From: a virus
DNA length: 32,225 nt
IMG/VR virus record: IMGVR_UViG_3300009684_000104
Coordinates: 1-32,225 of that record
Strand: one strand, 5' to 3'
Below, piece after piece: positions 16,901 through 25,400 of this stretch. The notes beneath the pieces are model-generated. The model was not told the origin of the DNA, searched no databases, and saw only the letters and a list, made by a program, of their open reading frames with translations. Made by a program: the position numbers and the translations under genes. Position 1 is the stretch's first letter; every line of letters begins with the position of its first letter.

Positions 16901-18771
16901 ATAATTCTTTAAATGAGTTTAATCTATCAAGAGCAAACTATAAAGATTTAGATGATAAATATGGAAGAATACAAAAGTTATTCTCAAGAGATACGGATTT
17001 AATAGTATTTCAAGAAGATAAATTACACAAAGTATTATACAATAAAAACTTATTATCTGATGCAGTTGGAGGTGGTCAAATTACTTCAGTAGAGCAAGTA
17101 TTAGGACAAGAAATACCTTATGCTGGAGAATTTGGTATTGGAACAAATCCAGAGACTTTCTCTAACTATGCAAATAACATTTATTTTACAGACCAACCAA
17201 AGGGAGTTGTTTTAAGATTAGGTTCTGATGGTTTAGAGCCTATCTCAAGATATGGAATGAAAGATTGGTTTAGAGATAATTTAAGAGATTATAGTTCTAA
17301 GTTTATAGTTGGAGGTTATGACCCATCTTATGATAATTATATATTAGGTTTTACAAATGAAAATAAACAAGTTAAATCATTAAGAGTTAATTGTAATCAA
17401 CAAATTAGTAATTTAAAATTAACACCATCTAATAGTCTATATTACGATATAAACATAGGAAATAAAGTTGGTGATTTTGTTTTTAATTACCAAATACCTG
17501 AGGGAGTTTTAGATGCAACAATAACCATAGGAGTTAGAAATTATGCAAATCCAGGATTAACAGGAAGTGGAAGTGTTATTATATCAAGAACAGGAACAGA
17601 AGAAACTGCTTACGTATTAATAAATAATACACATGAAGTTGATGCTATGATTTCTTTTTCAAATCATTGTCCTATAACTAATCAGTTAGAAGTTGTTACT
17701 TTGGTAGTTAATGATATTTCTGATGCTGGTAAATCTATGACAAACAAATACTCTTGGGTAGATTCAATGTATGGATATAATGGAAACTCAACAGATGTAG
17801 ATACATTTACTACTTCTGGTCTTACAAGATTTAGAACAGAGGTTGGAATTGAAGCTGATGGTCCAATACCATTTGAAGGAAGTTTAGTTAGAGTGTCTTC
17901 TATAAAAGGTGATGGTGTGTTTACTGCATGTAATAAAATAGGGTATACTATTACTAGTAGTGATTACGATGCACAACAAATAATAGATAATGCAACATAC
18001 CCATCTATAACAACTGTTGGAGATGAGAACTATATTGAGTTTACATTTGAGAGATTAGGAGACCTATCTAAGAAACTTTATATAGTTTGGGATTATATTG
18101 ATGATGTTTACGCTGCAAATACTAACATATTAAAAAGTATAAATCAAGGAACTAGTTTCTCTCTAAATGGTTTAGATAATATAACTCATGGAACACCTTA
18201 TACCTTGTCTATGATAACAGGTCCTGAGTATGGAGGATTTGAGATAGTAGGAGATTATATTACATACGTTCATAATGGAAGTAGTTTAATACCTGATTTC
18301 TATATTTATAGAGTATCTAGTGGAGAGTGTAGTGTAGATATAAGAGTAGATATATTAATAAATGAACCATTAGATTGTAGAGCATATCAATTTGATTGGA
18401 TAGATAGTCCTTTACATTTAGATGGTCCTTTACATTCAGATGGTTTAGTTAGATATTTAGATTGCGATTATATATTACGAGAAATGATTTTAAACTTTAT
18501 AACATCTACAGAGCAAGTATGCCTTTCTTCAATAGTTAGTGTAGATAGAGTTGTAACTACTGATATAGGAGCTTGTAACCAAAGTACATGTAGACAATAT
18601 AAAATATATAGTAGTGTAGGAATTAATACTTGTGAGTATATAGATTGTTTTGGTGATTATCAAACTGCAACAGCAGATGGTACTGAAGGATATGTAGAGA
18701 CATTATTCTGTGCATCTACTTTAATTGGTCTTCCAGCAAATGTAGTTAAGGTTGGGTACTGCCCTGATTAA
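13936..18771 (+). CDS. Stabilisation / muzzle-type tail protein, very large
   Basis: A 1611-residue protein, the largest gene here. The N-terminus 'MSELKKNFVQGKMNKDYDVR' and 'LIPEGEYIDAFNVLVSNSEG' is the hallmark start of the phage stabilisation-protein family (P22 gp10 / T7 gp12-like position; 'muzzle' in crAss-like virions). Around residues 1070-1100, 'NNIYFTDQPKGVVLRLGSDG' is a second conserved block, in a WD/propeller-like region. Residues about 1400-1475 look like a cadherin/Big_9-type Ig fold ('YTLSMITGPEYGGF' to 'FYIYRVSSGE'). The last ~60 residues are Cys-rich ('CEYIDCFGDYQTATADGTEG' and nearby). It would close the portal channel and carry appendages. Confidence 0.78.
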   Translation: MSELKKNFVQGKMNKDYDVRLIPEGEYIDAFNVLVSNSEGSQVGSIQNSYGLDKISDLNIPFDSESIGSVSDEGNEKIYWFVTSSTGNYIFEYDQLNSVTGGPLVSTILQDSRTSPNNVLNFNKQYKITGANVIYNSFNKETLLVWTDDLNPIRYINVDRAKGYGPSTDVNPTFLSKDISLYKRQPHFAPICTPTTTGNGTENNIKERFLSFGYRWKYLDGEYSAISTFSNPQFYPGQYSLDYLTHENIGMVNKFNAVNIGFNTGDKNVTDIQLVFKESNSNNIWIIDTFNKTNLFWPDDSDRSFLFSNNKIYSVLPEDEINRLFDNVPILAKAQDFIGNRLIYGNYVEGHDMVDTNGQPIKIDYTLSPISEDKTNNRLTTEIRTHNEIINGVSTPVADSLRINFAGKQIKAGDLLNFNFRAKSAPISYHGNYNCSISMFLGADYTNAEALRGSGEFQNFINVIAYNNFKYYDTGSQAPANEVVDYVGKYKPFEILSGTTPDVIEIKLPYIEYQVDNTPSVHTDSDFTLKQEYFYYVDGTINISLSNGNAYSSCKSNRSYEAGIVYLDDEGRYSTVITNSHSNSTNNCFIPILNSVNKNSLQMQVHHKAPYWATKYKVFVKDNKLEYQTIYALVVYKKDNYIWIKLEGQEKNKVQDGDILILKRNLYGPTVSLIKVQVLEYKQQAENFITGAPAGNYIKVKSFSGIDIASLPNNYIAYENHVSNSNCQPHGFLTYTGLFGTLNPSTGLWEDTKITAGSILYFKLSNGRTNAGPDVFEKKYTSSADYNSIYEWWVTEMNDSPALDIVWARGHYVSTVYGPISISNFVYDNNYPYSIGFWNNYGSTGGETIINPGKPSYSDSLVTITLATSVIILETDPKDKSSEVYYEIPDTYLIDSNGNHLSKKTDSNYPVDADVDQDGTTTAATLNLSFFNCYSQGNGAESYRVKDLFNSNYLSTNTRPNAVQLDGYKERRNIASLTYSGGFEKTTNYNSLNEFNLSRANYKDLDDKYGRIQKLFSRDTDLIVFQEDKLHKVLYNKNLLSDAVGGGQITSVEQVLGQEIPYAGEFGIGTNPETFSNYANNIYFTDQPKGVVLRLGSDGLEPISRYGMKDWFRDNLRDYSSKFIVGGYDPSYDNYILGFTNENKQVKSLRVNCNQQISNLKLTPSNSLYYDINIGNKVGDFVFNYQIPEGVLDATITIGVRNYANPGLTGSGSVIISRTGTEETAYVLINNTHEVDAMISFSNHCPITNQLEVVTLVVNDISDAGKSMTNKYSWVDSMYGYNGNSTDVDTFTTSGLTRFRTEVGIEADGPIPFEGSLVRVSSIKGDGVFTACNKIGYTITSSDYDAQQIIDNATYPSITTVGDENYIEFTFERLGDLSKKLYIVWDYIDDVYAANTNILKSINQGTSFSLNGLDNITHGTPYTLSMITGPEYGGFEIVGDYITYVHNGSSLIPDFYIYRVSSGECSVDIRVDILINEPLDCRAYQFDWIDSPLHLDGPLHSDGLVRYLDCDYILREMILNFITSTEQVCLSSIVSVDRVVTTDIGACNQSTCRQYKIYSSVGINTCEYIDCFGDYQTATADGTEGYVETLFCASTLIGLPANVVKVGYCPD

Positions 18772-18799
18772 TAAAAAATAAAAAATAAAAAATAAAAAA
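18772..18799 (+). repeat. Heptamer tandem repeat (TAAAAAA)x4 abutting a start codon
   Basis: Four perfect copies of TAAAAAA fill the whole gap between the stop of the 1611-residue gene (18769-18771) and the ATG at 18799. The last A of the repeat is the A of that ATG. The A-rich sequence also serves as the leader, as is usual for Bacteroidota translation starts. Confidence 0.9.
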
Positions 18800-19545
18800 T
18801 GGCTGAAACAATATCGTTTGACGAAAAAACAAATACTTGGACATCTTTTTGGGGATACAACCCAGAGTGGATGACTAGGTTAAATCGTGGTTTCTTTTCT
18901 TTTAAAAATGGTCAGCTATATAGACACCATTCAGAGACAGCATCTAGAAATTATTTCTATGATGATGAAGGAGGTATGAGTGTTCAAGATTCTTCTGTAA
19001 CGGTAGCATTTAATCAAGACCCAAGTGATGTAAAACAATTCAAAACAATATCATTAGAGAGTAATACTAGTCATTGGAATGCTGTCATTGAGACCAATTT
19101 TGATAATGGACATATTAACTATGAAAACTTTAATACTAGAGAAGGTGAGCATTATGCTATGATAAGTAGAGACAGTAATAGTATTTTAGATTTTACTCAT
19201 TTATCAATACAAGGTGTTGGGGTATGTACTGGATTATTATCAAATACATATACTTTCGATGAAGTTCCTACATTTCTATCTACAGAAGATACTTTATATA
19301 CTATAGATATAAGTAACACACCATACGCTATAGGAAGAGTGCTTTCATTTAATTCAACATCAATAACTATAACTCCAATAACAACTGGTCCTGTAGGTTC
19401 ATTCTATTTTATAGCTAAAAATCCTGTAGCAGAGAGTAATGGTATTAAAGGAAACCACGCTACTATTACACTAACTACAACTGATAGTGGTAGTGAAGCT
19501 ACATTATTTACGGTTAATACAGAGGTATTTAAGTCTTTTCAATAA
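18799..19545 (+). CDS. Tail structural protein, companion of the stabilisation protein
   Basis: A 248-residue protein. The N-terminal ~130 residues ('SFDEKTNTWTSFWGYNPEWM', 'FFSFKNGQLYRHHSETASRN', 'SSVTVAFNQDPSDVKQFKTI') match a module I recall at the C-terminus of stabilisation proteins in several other podoviruses; here it is a separate gene directly behind that protein. The remainder is Thr/Ser-rich beta structure ending 'EATLFTVNTEVFKSFQ'. It lies downstream of the (TAAAAAA)4 repeat with no promoter box, so it belongs to the unit begun at 12336. It probably assembles on the tail hub. Confidence 0.62.
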   Translation: MAETISFDEKTNTWTSFWGYNPEWMTRLNRGFFSFKNGQLYRHHSETASRNYFYDDEGGMSVQDSSVTVAFNQDPSDVKQFKTISLESNTSHWNAVIETNFDNGHINYENFNTREGEHYAMISRDSNSILDFTHLSIQGVGVCTGLLSNTYTFDEVPTFLSTEDTLYTIDISNTPYAIGRVLSFNSTSITITPITTGPVGSFYFIAKNPVAESNGIKGNHATITLTTTDSGSEATLFTVNTEVFKSFQ

Positions 19546-19551
19546 TTTGAT

Positions 19552-19559
19552 TATCTTTG
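19552..19559 (+). promoter_or_regulatory. Bacteroidota-type -7 box TATCTTTG for the internal-protein unit
   Basis: A TAnnTTTG match followed by C, 6 nt after the upstream stop and 18 nt before the ATG at 19578. The leader carries AAATTTAATTTAAT. No terminator precedes it. It is the last box seen on the + strand and may serve everything to 30204. Confidence 0.7.
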
Positions 19560-19577
19560 CACTATAAATTTAATTTA

Positions 19578-19976
19578 ATGGATAGCAATACAAGATATTT
19601 TACTGAGGGAGATTACCCAATGTTATTAGATTGGTGGAAGTTTTGGAGATTTCCAGCTCCAGGATTAAATAACTTACCTAAGACTGGTGTGATTGTGAAC
19701 ATAGATTCAACAGACGTATGTTCAGGTTTTGTTTATTTAACTAATAGCAATATGTGTTGGGTTGAATTTATAGTTAGTAACCCTGATGTTAAAGATAAAG
19801 AAGTTAGGAAAGTAGCTATTTCAGAATGTATAAATCAATTATGTTATATAGCAAAGGAGATGGGATATGAGGTTGCTTATACATCATTAAAAAACGAGAG
19901 CTTACAAAATAAATATTTAGAGGAAGGATTTATTTTAGGGAGTAAGGGTTGTAACGAATATATAAAATTACTATAA
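19578..19976 (+). CDS. GNAT-like acetyltransferase-fold protein
   Basis: A 132-residue protein. The ATG at 19578 was chosen because the in-frame TTG at 19557 falls inside the promoter box. The order resembles a GNAT fold: an N-terminal 'YFTEGDYPMLLDWWKFWRFP', central strands 'VCSGFVYLTNSNMCWVEFIV' (residues 48-67), a helix 'KEVRKVAISECINQLCYIAK' (residues 74-93), then 'GYEVAYTSLKNESLQNKYLE' and 'EGFILG', the usual 'GF' end strand. The acetyl-CoA loop (Q/RxxGxG/A) is degenerate ('VRKVAI'), so catalytic activity is uncertain. Similar small GNATs are seen in phage structural clusters; the substrate is unknown. Confidence 0.6.
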   Translation: MDSNTRYFTEGDYPMLLDWWKFWRFPAPGLNNLPKTGVIVNIDSTDVCSGFVYLTNSNMCWVEFIVSNPDVKDKEVRKVAISECINQLCYIAKEMGYEVAYTSLKNESLQNKYLEEGFILGSKGCNEYIKLL

Positions 19977-19980
19977 AAAT

Positions 19981-20691
19981 ATGGCAGCAGTAACAGGTGC
20001 AGTTATAGGAGGAGTCGCAGCATTAGGTGGCATTTACCAAGCTGTAGAAGGAGCTAAACAAGCTAGGGAAGCTAAAGATGCTTTGAATAACTTACCTATT
20101 CCAAATTTACAAAATTCATACGAAGGTCTTCAAGTAAGTCAGTTGGGAGCTAATCTTCAAAGAGAAGAGGGTGCTAGACAATTTGCTACTGGTGTAGATA
20201 CTTTAAGAAGTGGTGGTATTAGAGGGGTTATTGGTGGTTTAGGTCAGCTTAACGAACAACAAAATTTACAAAATAGACAGATAGCTGCTAGTTTAGATGA
20301 GCAACAAAAACAAATTGATTTTGCTAGAGCTGGAGACCAATCTCAAATTAGAGGTATGAAAGAACAGAGATATCAAAATGATGTAGCTGCTTTATCATCT
20401 CAAATATCAGCTGGCAAAGCACAAGAAATGCAAGGTATAAAAGGAGCTATACAAGGAGCTGCTAGTGGTGTTCAAATGTATCAGCAAGGTAAATATATGG
20501 ATGCTTTAACAAGTCAAGTAAAACAAGGTAATGTAACTGGATTGCAACCTATTGTTACTAGCGGAGTAGTACCTGCTAATAGACAAAATTTAACATCAAA
20601 CTTATCTGGATTAAGTAGTCGAGTTTTTGAACAATATAATCCATTTGAAGTTAATTCTCAAATGAATAAATATAATCAACAAGGTATCTAA
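19981..20691 (+). CDS. Internal virion (ejection) protein, T7 gp14-like
   Basis: A 236-residue protein. Residues 3-35 are a Gly/Ala-rich hydrophobic helix ('AVTGAVIGGVAALGGIYQAV') followed by 'GAKQAREAKDALNNLPIPNL', a pattern typical of small podovirus internal proteins that insert into the outer membrane during DNA ejection. The rest is Gln/Ala-rich helix ('QMYQQGKYMDAL'), with a proline-containing C-terminal tail. It is the first of the internal proteins downstream of the tail genes, matching the T7-like order of gp14, gp15 and gp16. It starts 4 nt after the GNAT-like gene, with no promoter. Confidence 0.62.
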   Translation: MAAVTGAVIGGVAALGGIYQAVEGAKQAREAKDALNNLPIPNLQNSYEGLQVSQLGANLQREEGARQFATGVDTLRSGGIRGVIGGLGQLNEQQNLQNRQIAASLDEQQKQIDFARAGDQSQIRGMKEQRYQNDVAALSSQISAGKAQEMQGIKGAIQGAASGVQMYQQGKYMDALTSQVKQGNVTGLQPIVTSGVVPANRQNLTSNLSGLSSRVFEQYNPFEVNSQMNKYNQQGI

Positions 20692-20694
20692 TAT

Positions 20695-22407
20695 ATGGCA
20701 ATAGGTAAAGTAGGAGCATACGCAACAGTACAAGCACCAAATGTAGATTTTGGAGATATAGCTGTAAATGCACAAAAGTTTCAAAGTGATTTGATTGATA
20801 AAATGAGGGCAGATAAAGCAGCTAAAGCTAAAGAAATTAAGCCTGTTGAAGTTGCTAAGTTTGATGAAGTGATACCTGCTGGAGTTAAAGTACATGATGT
20901 AGCTGTAACTAATATTGTATCTGAACAAAAAAATAGGTATGCTGATTTAAACAAAGAAGCAACTGAAGCAGGAGGTTTAGATAAATTATCTAGTGAGAAG
21001 CAAGTAGAGTATAATAATATACCTGGAATAATAAAAAAATACACAGAAATAAATACTAAAATTGGTGGATATGCAAAATCATTTTTAGAAAATCAATCAA
21101 AGAAGAGTGGTGTTCAACAATCTCAAACAGACATTGTTGCTCATGGTTTGGATAATCTAGAAGATACAGAACCTATAGTTTTAAATGGATCTATAATGTA
21201 TAAATTTCCAGAGATAGAAACCACTTCAGATGGAAATGGTAATGTTCAGAGAAAATTTAAAGTAGGTATTGATGGTAAAAAAGTATATAGAAAGTTCTAC
21301 GATAGAGAAGGTAATGAAAGAGATTCTTTTGATGATAATGAATTATTAAATGGAAAAGCATTTAATGTTATGGATGCTTATGATTTAACTGAGGATGCTG
21401 GTAAAATATCAGACAATATAAAATTAAGAACTAATACTACTGATAATGGTATTACATCTATATCTACTACATATAATGATGATCAAAGGGTTAAAGAAGC
21501 TGTTGATAAAATGATTAATGCTCACGTTGCAAATAGAGAGCAAAGAATAAATGTTCTTTATAATTATGCTACAACTGAGCTTGCAAAAGAAAATATAACT
21601 CCTGAGCAAAAAGAAAAATTACAAAGATATTTACATCCATTAAAAGAAAGCGAGTATACTGACGAGGATAAACAAATAGTTAGAGATGAATATAAGACAG
21701 CTATATTTGGAGGTTTAGCTCCTGAGAGCAAGGAAAATGTTAATTTAGCAGAAAGTAGAGCTCAGCAAAAAGAAAAACAAGAACAAGAGAAGTATAATTA
21801 CACTTTAGGTAGAGCTACTTGGGCACAGAATCGATTAGGAGGAAGTATATCTCGTGATGTAGATAAGACAGCATTTGGTTTCCCTCTTGTTAAAATTCCT
21901 GTTTACTCAGTAAAAGCAGGTAATTATTTTAATGAAAAAGGAGAGGGTGCAAACACTCCACTTCCTGCTGGTTCTTATATATCAAACATGACTTTAGTTA
22001 AAAGAGGTGATAAAGAAATTCCTGGATTTGTAGTACAACAATTAGACGCTAAGTCTAGTAGAGAAGTTCAAGATAAAATGAGTGGTCCAGCTTGGACTTC
22101 TATGTCTTCTGACCAACAACAAGAAGCTACTAATTCTATACTAAGTTCGTATGGAAATAAATACACTCAACACATTTATTTTTTCTCTAAAGAAGATGCT
22201 GATAATATATTAAGACAACAAACTCTTGGTGCAAATAAAGGAAAAGGTTATAATGTAGATTTTGCAAAAACAACATTAAGAAATTCTCAACCAAAAGAAA
22301 GTAAACAATCAGGTTCGTCTTACAAAATAAAAGGTAAAACATATAGTTTGAAACAATTACAAGATATGGGTTACAATGAGAATGATGTTAAAAGTTATAA
22401 GATATAA
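20695..22407 (+). CDS. Internal virion / cargo protein
   Basis: A 570-residue, mostly helical and charged protein starting 3 nt after the previous gene. The N-terminal ~80 residues are Ala/Lys/Val-rich; 'KSFLENQSKKSGVQQSQTDI' and a long Lys/Glu/Gln helix around residues 340-370 follow. The C-terminus 'YKIKGKTYSLKQLQDMGYNE' is a small terminal motif I have seen ending other phage internal proteins. Position and composition suggest cargo packaged in the capsid and ejected with DNA. No enzymatic motif was identified. Confidence 0.5.
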   Translation: MAIGKVGAYATVQAPNVDFGDIAVNAQKFQSDLIDKMRADKAAKAKEIKPVEVAKFDEVIPAGVKVHDVAVTNIVSEQKNRYADLNKEATEAGGLDKLSSEKQVEYNNIPGIIKKYTEINTKIGGYAKSFLENQSKKSGVQQSQTDIVAHGLDNLEDTEPIVLNGSIMYKFPEIETTSDGNGNVQRKFKVGIDGKKVYRKFYDREGNERDSFDDNELLNGKAFNVMDAYDLTEDAGKISDNIKLRTNTTDNGITSISTTYNDDQRVKEAVDKMINAHVANREQRINVLYNYATTELAKENITPEQKEKLQRYLHPLKESEYTDEDKQIVRDEYKTAIFGGLAPESKENVNLAESRAQQKEKQEQEKYNYTLGRATWAQNRLGGSISRDVDKTAFGFPLVKIPVYSVKAGNYFNEKGEGANTPLPAGSYISNMTLVKRGDKEIPGFVVQQLDAKSSREVQDKMSGPAWTSMSSDQQQEATNSILSSYGNKYTQHIYFFSKEDADNILRQQTLGANKGKGYNVDFAKTTLRNSQPKESKQSGSSYKIKGKTYSLKQLQDMGYNENDVKSYKI

Positions 22408-22409
22408 TT

Positions 22410-25400
22410 ATGGAAGATGAAAAAGATCCATTAGGGATTAAAAATAGTGATCCATTAGGTATAAAAAAAAAAGACAATTTGGAATCAAGTGGACCAGTTC
22501 CTCAAGAGGTATCTACTACGTTACCTTCACCAAAAAAATCTTTATTGGGTACAGAAAATCAAAAGAAACCATCGGATTGGGGTACTTTAGTTGGAAAACC
22601 TAAAGATGTAACTATTGGTGGTTTTAAAATAAATAAACAACCTATTGTTGGTGTTAAACCTAAATCAGTAGTTAAAGCTACTCCTACTCCTAATGTCGAT
22701 TTCAGTAAAATGAATGTCGATCAATTAATAGACTTTGATAAAGGTAATGAAGTATCTTACGTTGCTCCCACAGTATTATCTGCTATGGCTGGAGGTGTTT
22801 CAAAATCCAAGATGTCTCCACAATTAAGACCACAGTTTGATAGCTTCATAAAACAAAACTACGAATCAGCAGTACAGAAAACTAAACCTTATGCTTTAAA
22901 AAAAGAAGATTTAACTAGCATTGAAGATGACTACAAAGAAGCACAAAGTGGTGGGTCTTTATTATATAAAGTTGGTGCATACACTAAAGGTATACTTAAT
23001 TACCAACCTTTAAAAGAAGATAATGCTGGGTTGAAAATAAAAACTCCTTTAGAAGATTTAAGAAAAGAAGTTAGAGATGAGGCCATACATAATGGAGAGA
23101 CATTACTTCCAGGTCAAGTAGAATATAGAGTTAAACAAAAATTTATAGAAGAAAAAAAAGCAGAGATTCATCAAAGTAAAATGAATGCTGCTAAGGAGAA
23201 CTTAACTCCAGCAGAACAATATTCTCTTGGTCTCCATAAAGCACAACAAGCATCTCACTTATCAAAAGAAAATAAAGATAATGTGAAAAACATGAGTGAG
23301 ATAACATCTTCTATAGATGGAATGACTCAAGATGCTGAGTCTATGAAAAAAGAATATGATAGACTTGGTGGTAAAGTATCTCAAGAGTTTGTAGATAAGT
23401 TTGAAGATATTAAACATAATATAGCTTTAAATTTAGAATTAAGAAAAACATATCAAACTAAATACGTTAAAAACCAAAAAGACATAGGTACTTTTCAACA
23501 AGAAGCTTCTGCATATACCTCAGAAAATAATGAGATGTTAGATATAGCTAAAAGAATCAAGTCTTATGGATATGGTGCACTTGGTAACCTACATGAGTTT
23601 ACAAGTAAGTATATAGATAAACCAAGTGAAGCAGCTTTTAATACTTTAGGAGATATAACTGGTATTCCTTTACTTAAAGGTATGGGAATGGCTGCTAAAC
23701 ATTACGGTGATGTAGACCAACAATATAGTGAGGAGTATGCTAAAAAAGCTCAAAAAATAAAAGAAGGGAGAGAAGGAGTTGTTCCTGGAGTTATAGTTGG
23801 AGGAACTACAAAAACATTAGGACTTCATAATGCAAATGATTATGCAAATGAATTAGTATCTATAGTTGGAGACAATGCTGGAATGACAGCTGCTCTATTA
23901 GCTGGAGGAACTGCTGGTTTAGTTGCTACTGCTGTTGAATCTGCTGGAGGTAAAGTTGCTGAAATTAGACGTGAAAATGAAGGGTTTAAAAAAGCTAAAG
24001 AAGAAGCTATAGCAAATAATGAAAATAACTTTGAATTTAATGGTGAAAAATATAAAACCAAAGAATATGCAAATAAAGATTTACACTCTGATGTAGCATC
24101 TTATGTAGTACCTATTGCTTGGGGAGGAACAATGGTTCTTCCTATGGCTCGTCAATTAAAGTTTTTGCAAAATGAATCTAGGATAGCAGCTGCTATAGAA
24201 AAAGAATCTCCTGATTTATTACAGAAAACTTTTATGCAAAAAACTAAGGATTGGACTAAAGATTATATAGGACATTCATTAGGTTTAGCTAGAGATTTAA
24301 AAATAATGAGTTTAGGACAAGCTACATTAGATGATGCTTTAGGTAAGAAAGTTGATTACTTTAAAGTTGCATCGGATTTAAAAAGCGTTAGAGATGCTTT
24401 TATATTGCATGGTATGAATGCTGGTTTTGCTCACGCTTTAGGTCAAACATCAAGACCATATATGACTAACGAAGAAGCTAAGACTATAGATAATAACTCT
24501 AGATTAATATCTGATTTAAACAATAGATTAAGATTTGAAAATATAACTCCTGAGAGCAAGGTATTAGTTAAAAAACAAATAGATAGATTGACTGCTGAAA
24601 GCAATGTACATATAGATAATGTACTTGATAGAATGTCTAATATGAATGATGCTGATTATTCTAAAGTTGTTGAGTTAGCAAGAAAGTCATCTGATTTAAG
24701 ACAAGAAGCAACAGATATACATAACTCAGAATTTTTAAATGAAGAGAAACAATTTGCATTAGATAAAGTTAAAGAAGATTATATAAAAAACGAGAAAGTT
24801 CTTAAAGGAATAAAAGAGAATTATACTCCAAGAAAAGATGGGTTTTTTGCATTACCTGATAGAGAACAAAATAAACTTAAAGAAGAGGCTAGTAAGAAAT
24901 TAATTTCTGAGGCTAAAGCAAGAGGAGATAAAGAGTTTAACTTTAGCGATAGAGATATAACTATGGAAGCATCTAAGATACATGATTCTAGAAATGTTCC
25001 TAAAGAAGAAGTTGCAACTCCTACTGAAGAAAAAAATGTATTTTATTATAAAAACGAAGCTCCATCTGAAGTTCCTGAAGGTTACACTACAATGAAAAAA
25101 GTAGAGAATAGTGCTGAGATTAAATTGTTTGAAGAACAAGAGGCTAAACCTAAAGGAATAGAAGATGTAATATCTAAACCTATAGAGATAGATATTAATA
25201 CTAATAAATCTAAAGAAAATAAACCTAATACTACTATAGAAGAAAAAAAGGCAGAGGTAGAAAAATTAAGAGAGGAAGAACAGAATGAATATAAAGATGT
25301 AAGTCCTGATGATAAAGTTAAACTTGGTGAAATATATAATAAGTACGATAAATTAATCTCACCTTTATTAAGAGAAATAAAAGCAGAAGGTAAACCAACC

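Noticed and set aside
19557-19577. TTG start extending the GNAT-like gene upstream
   Set aside because: The TTG is part of the TATCTTTG promoter box; ATG 19578 follows the shared leader motif.
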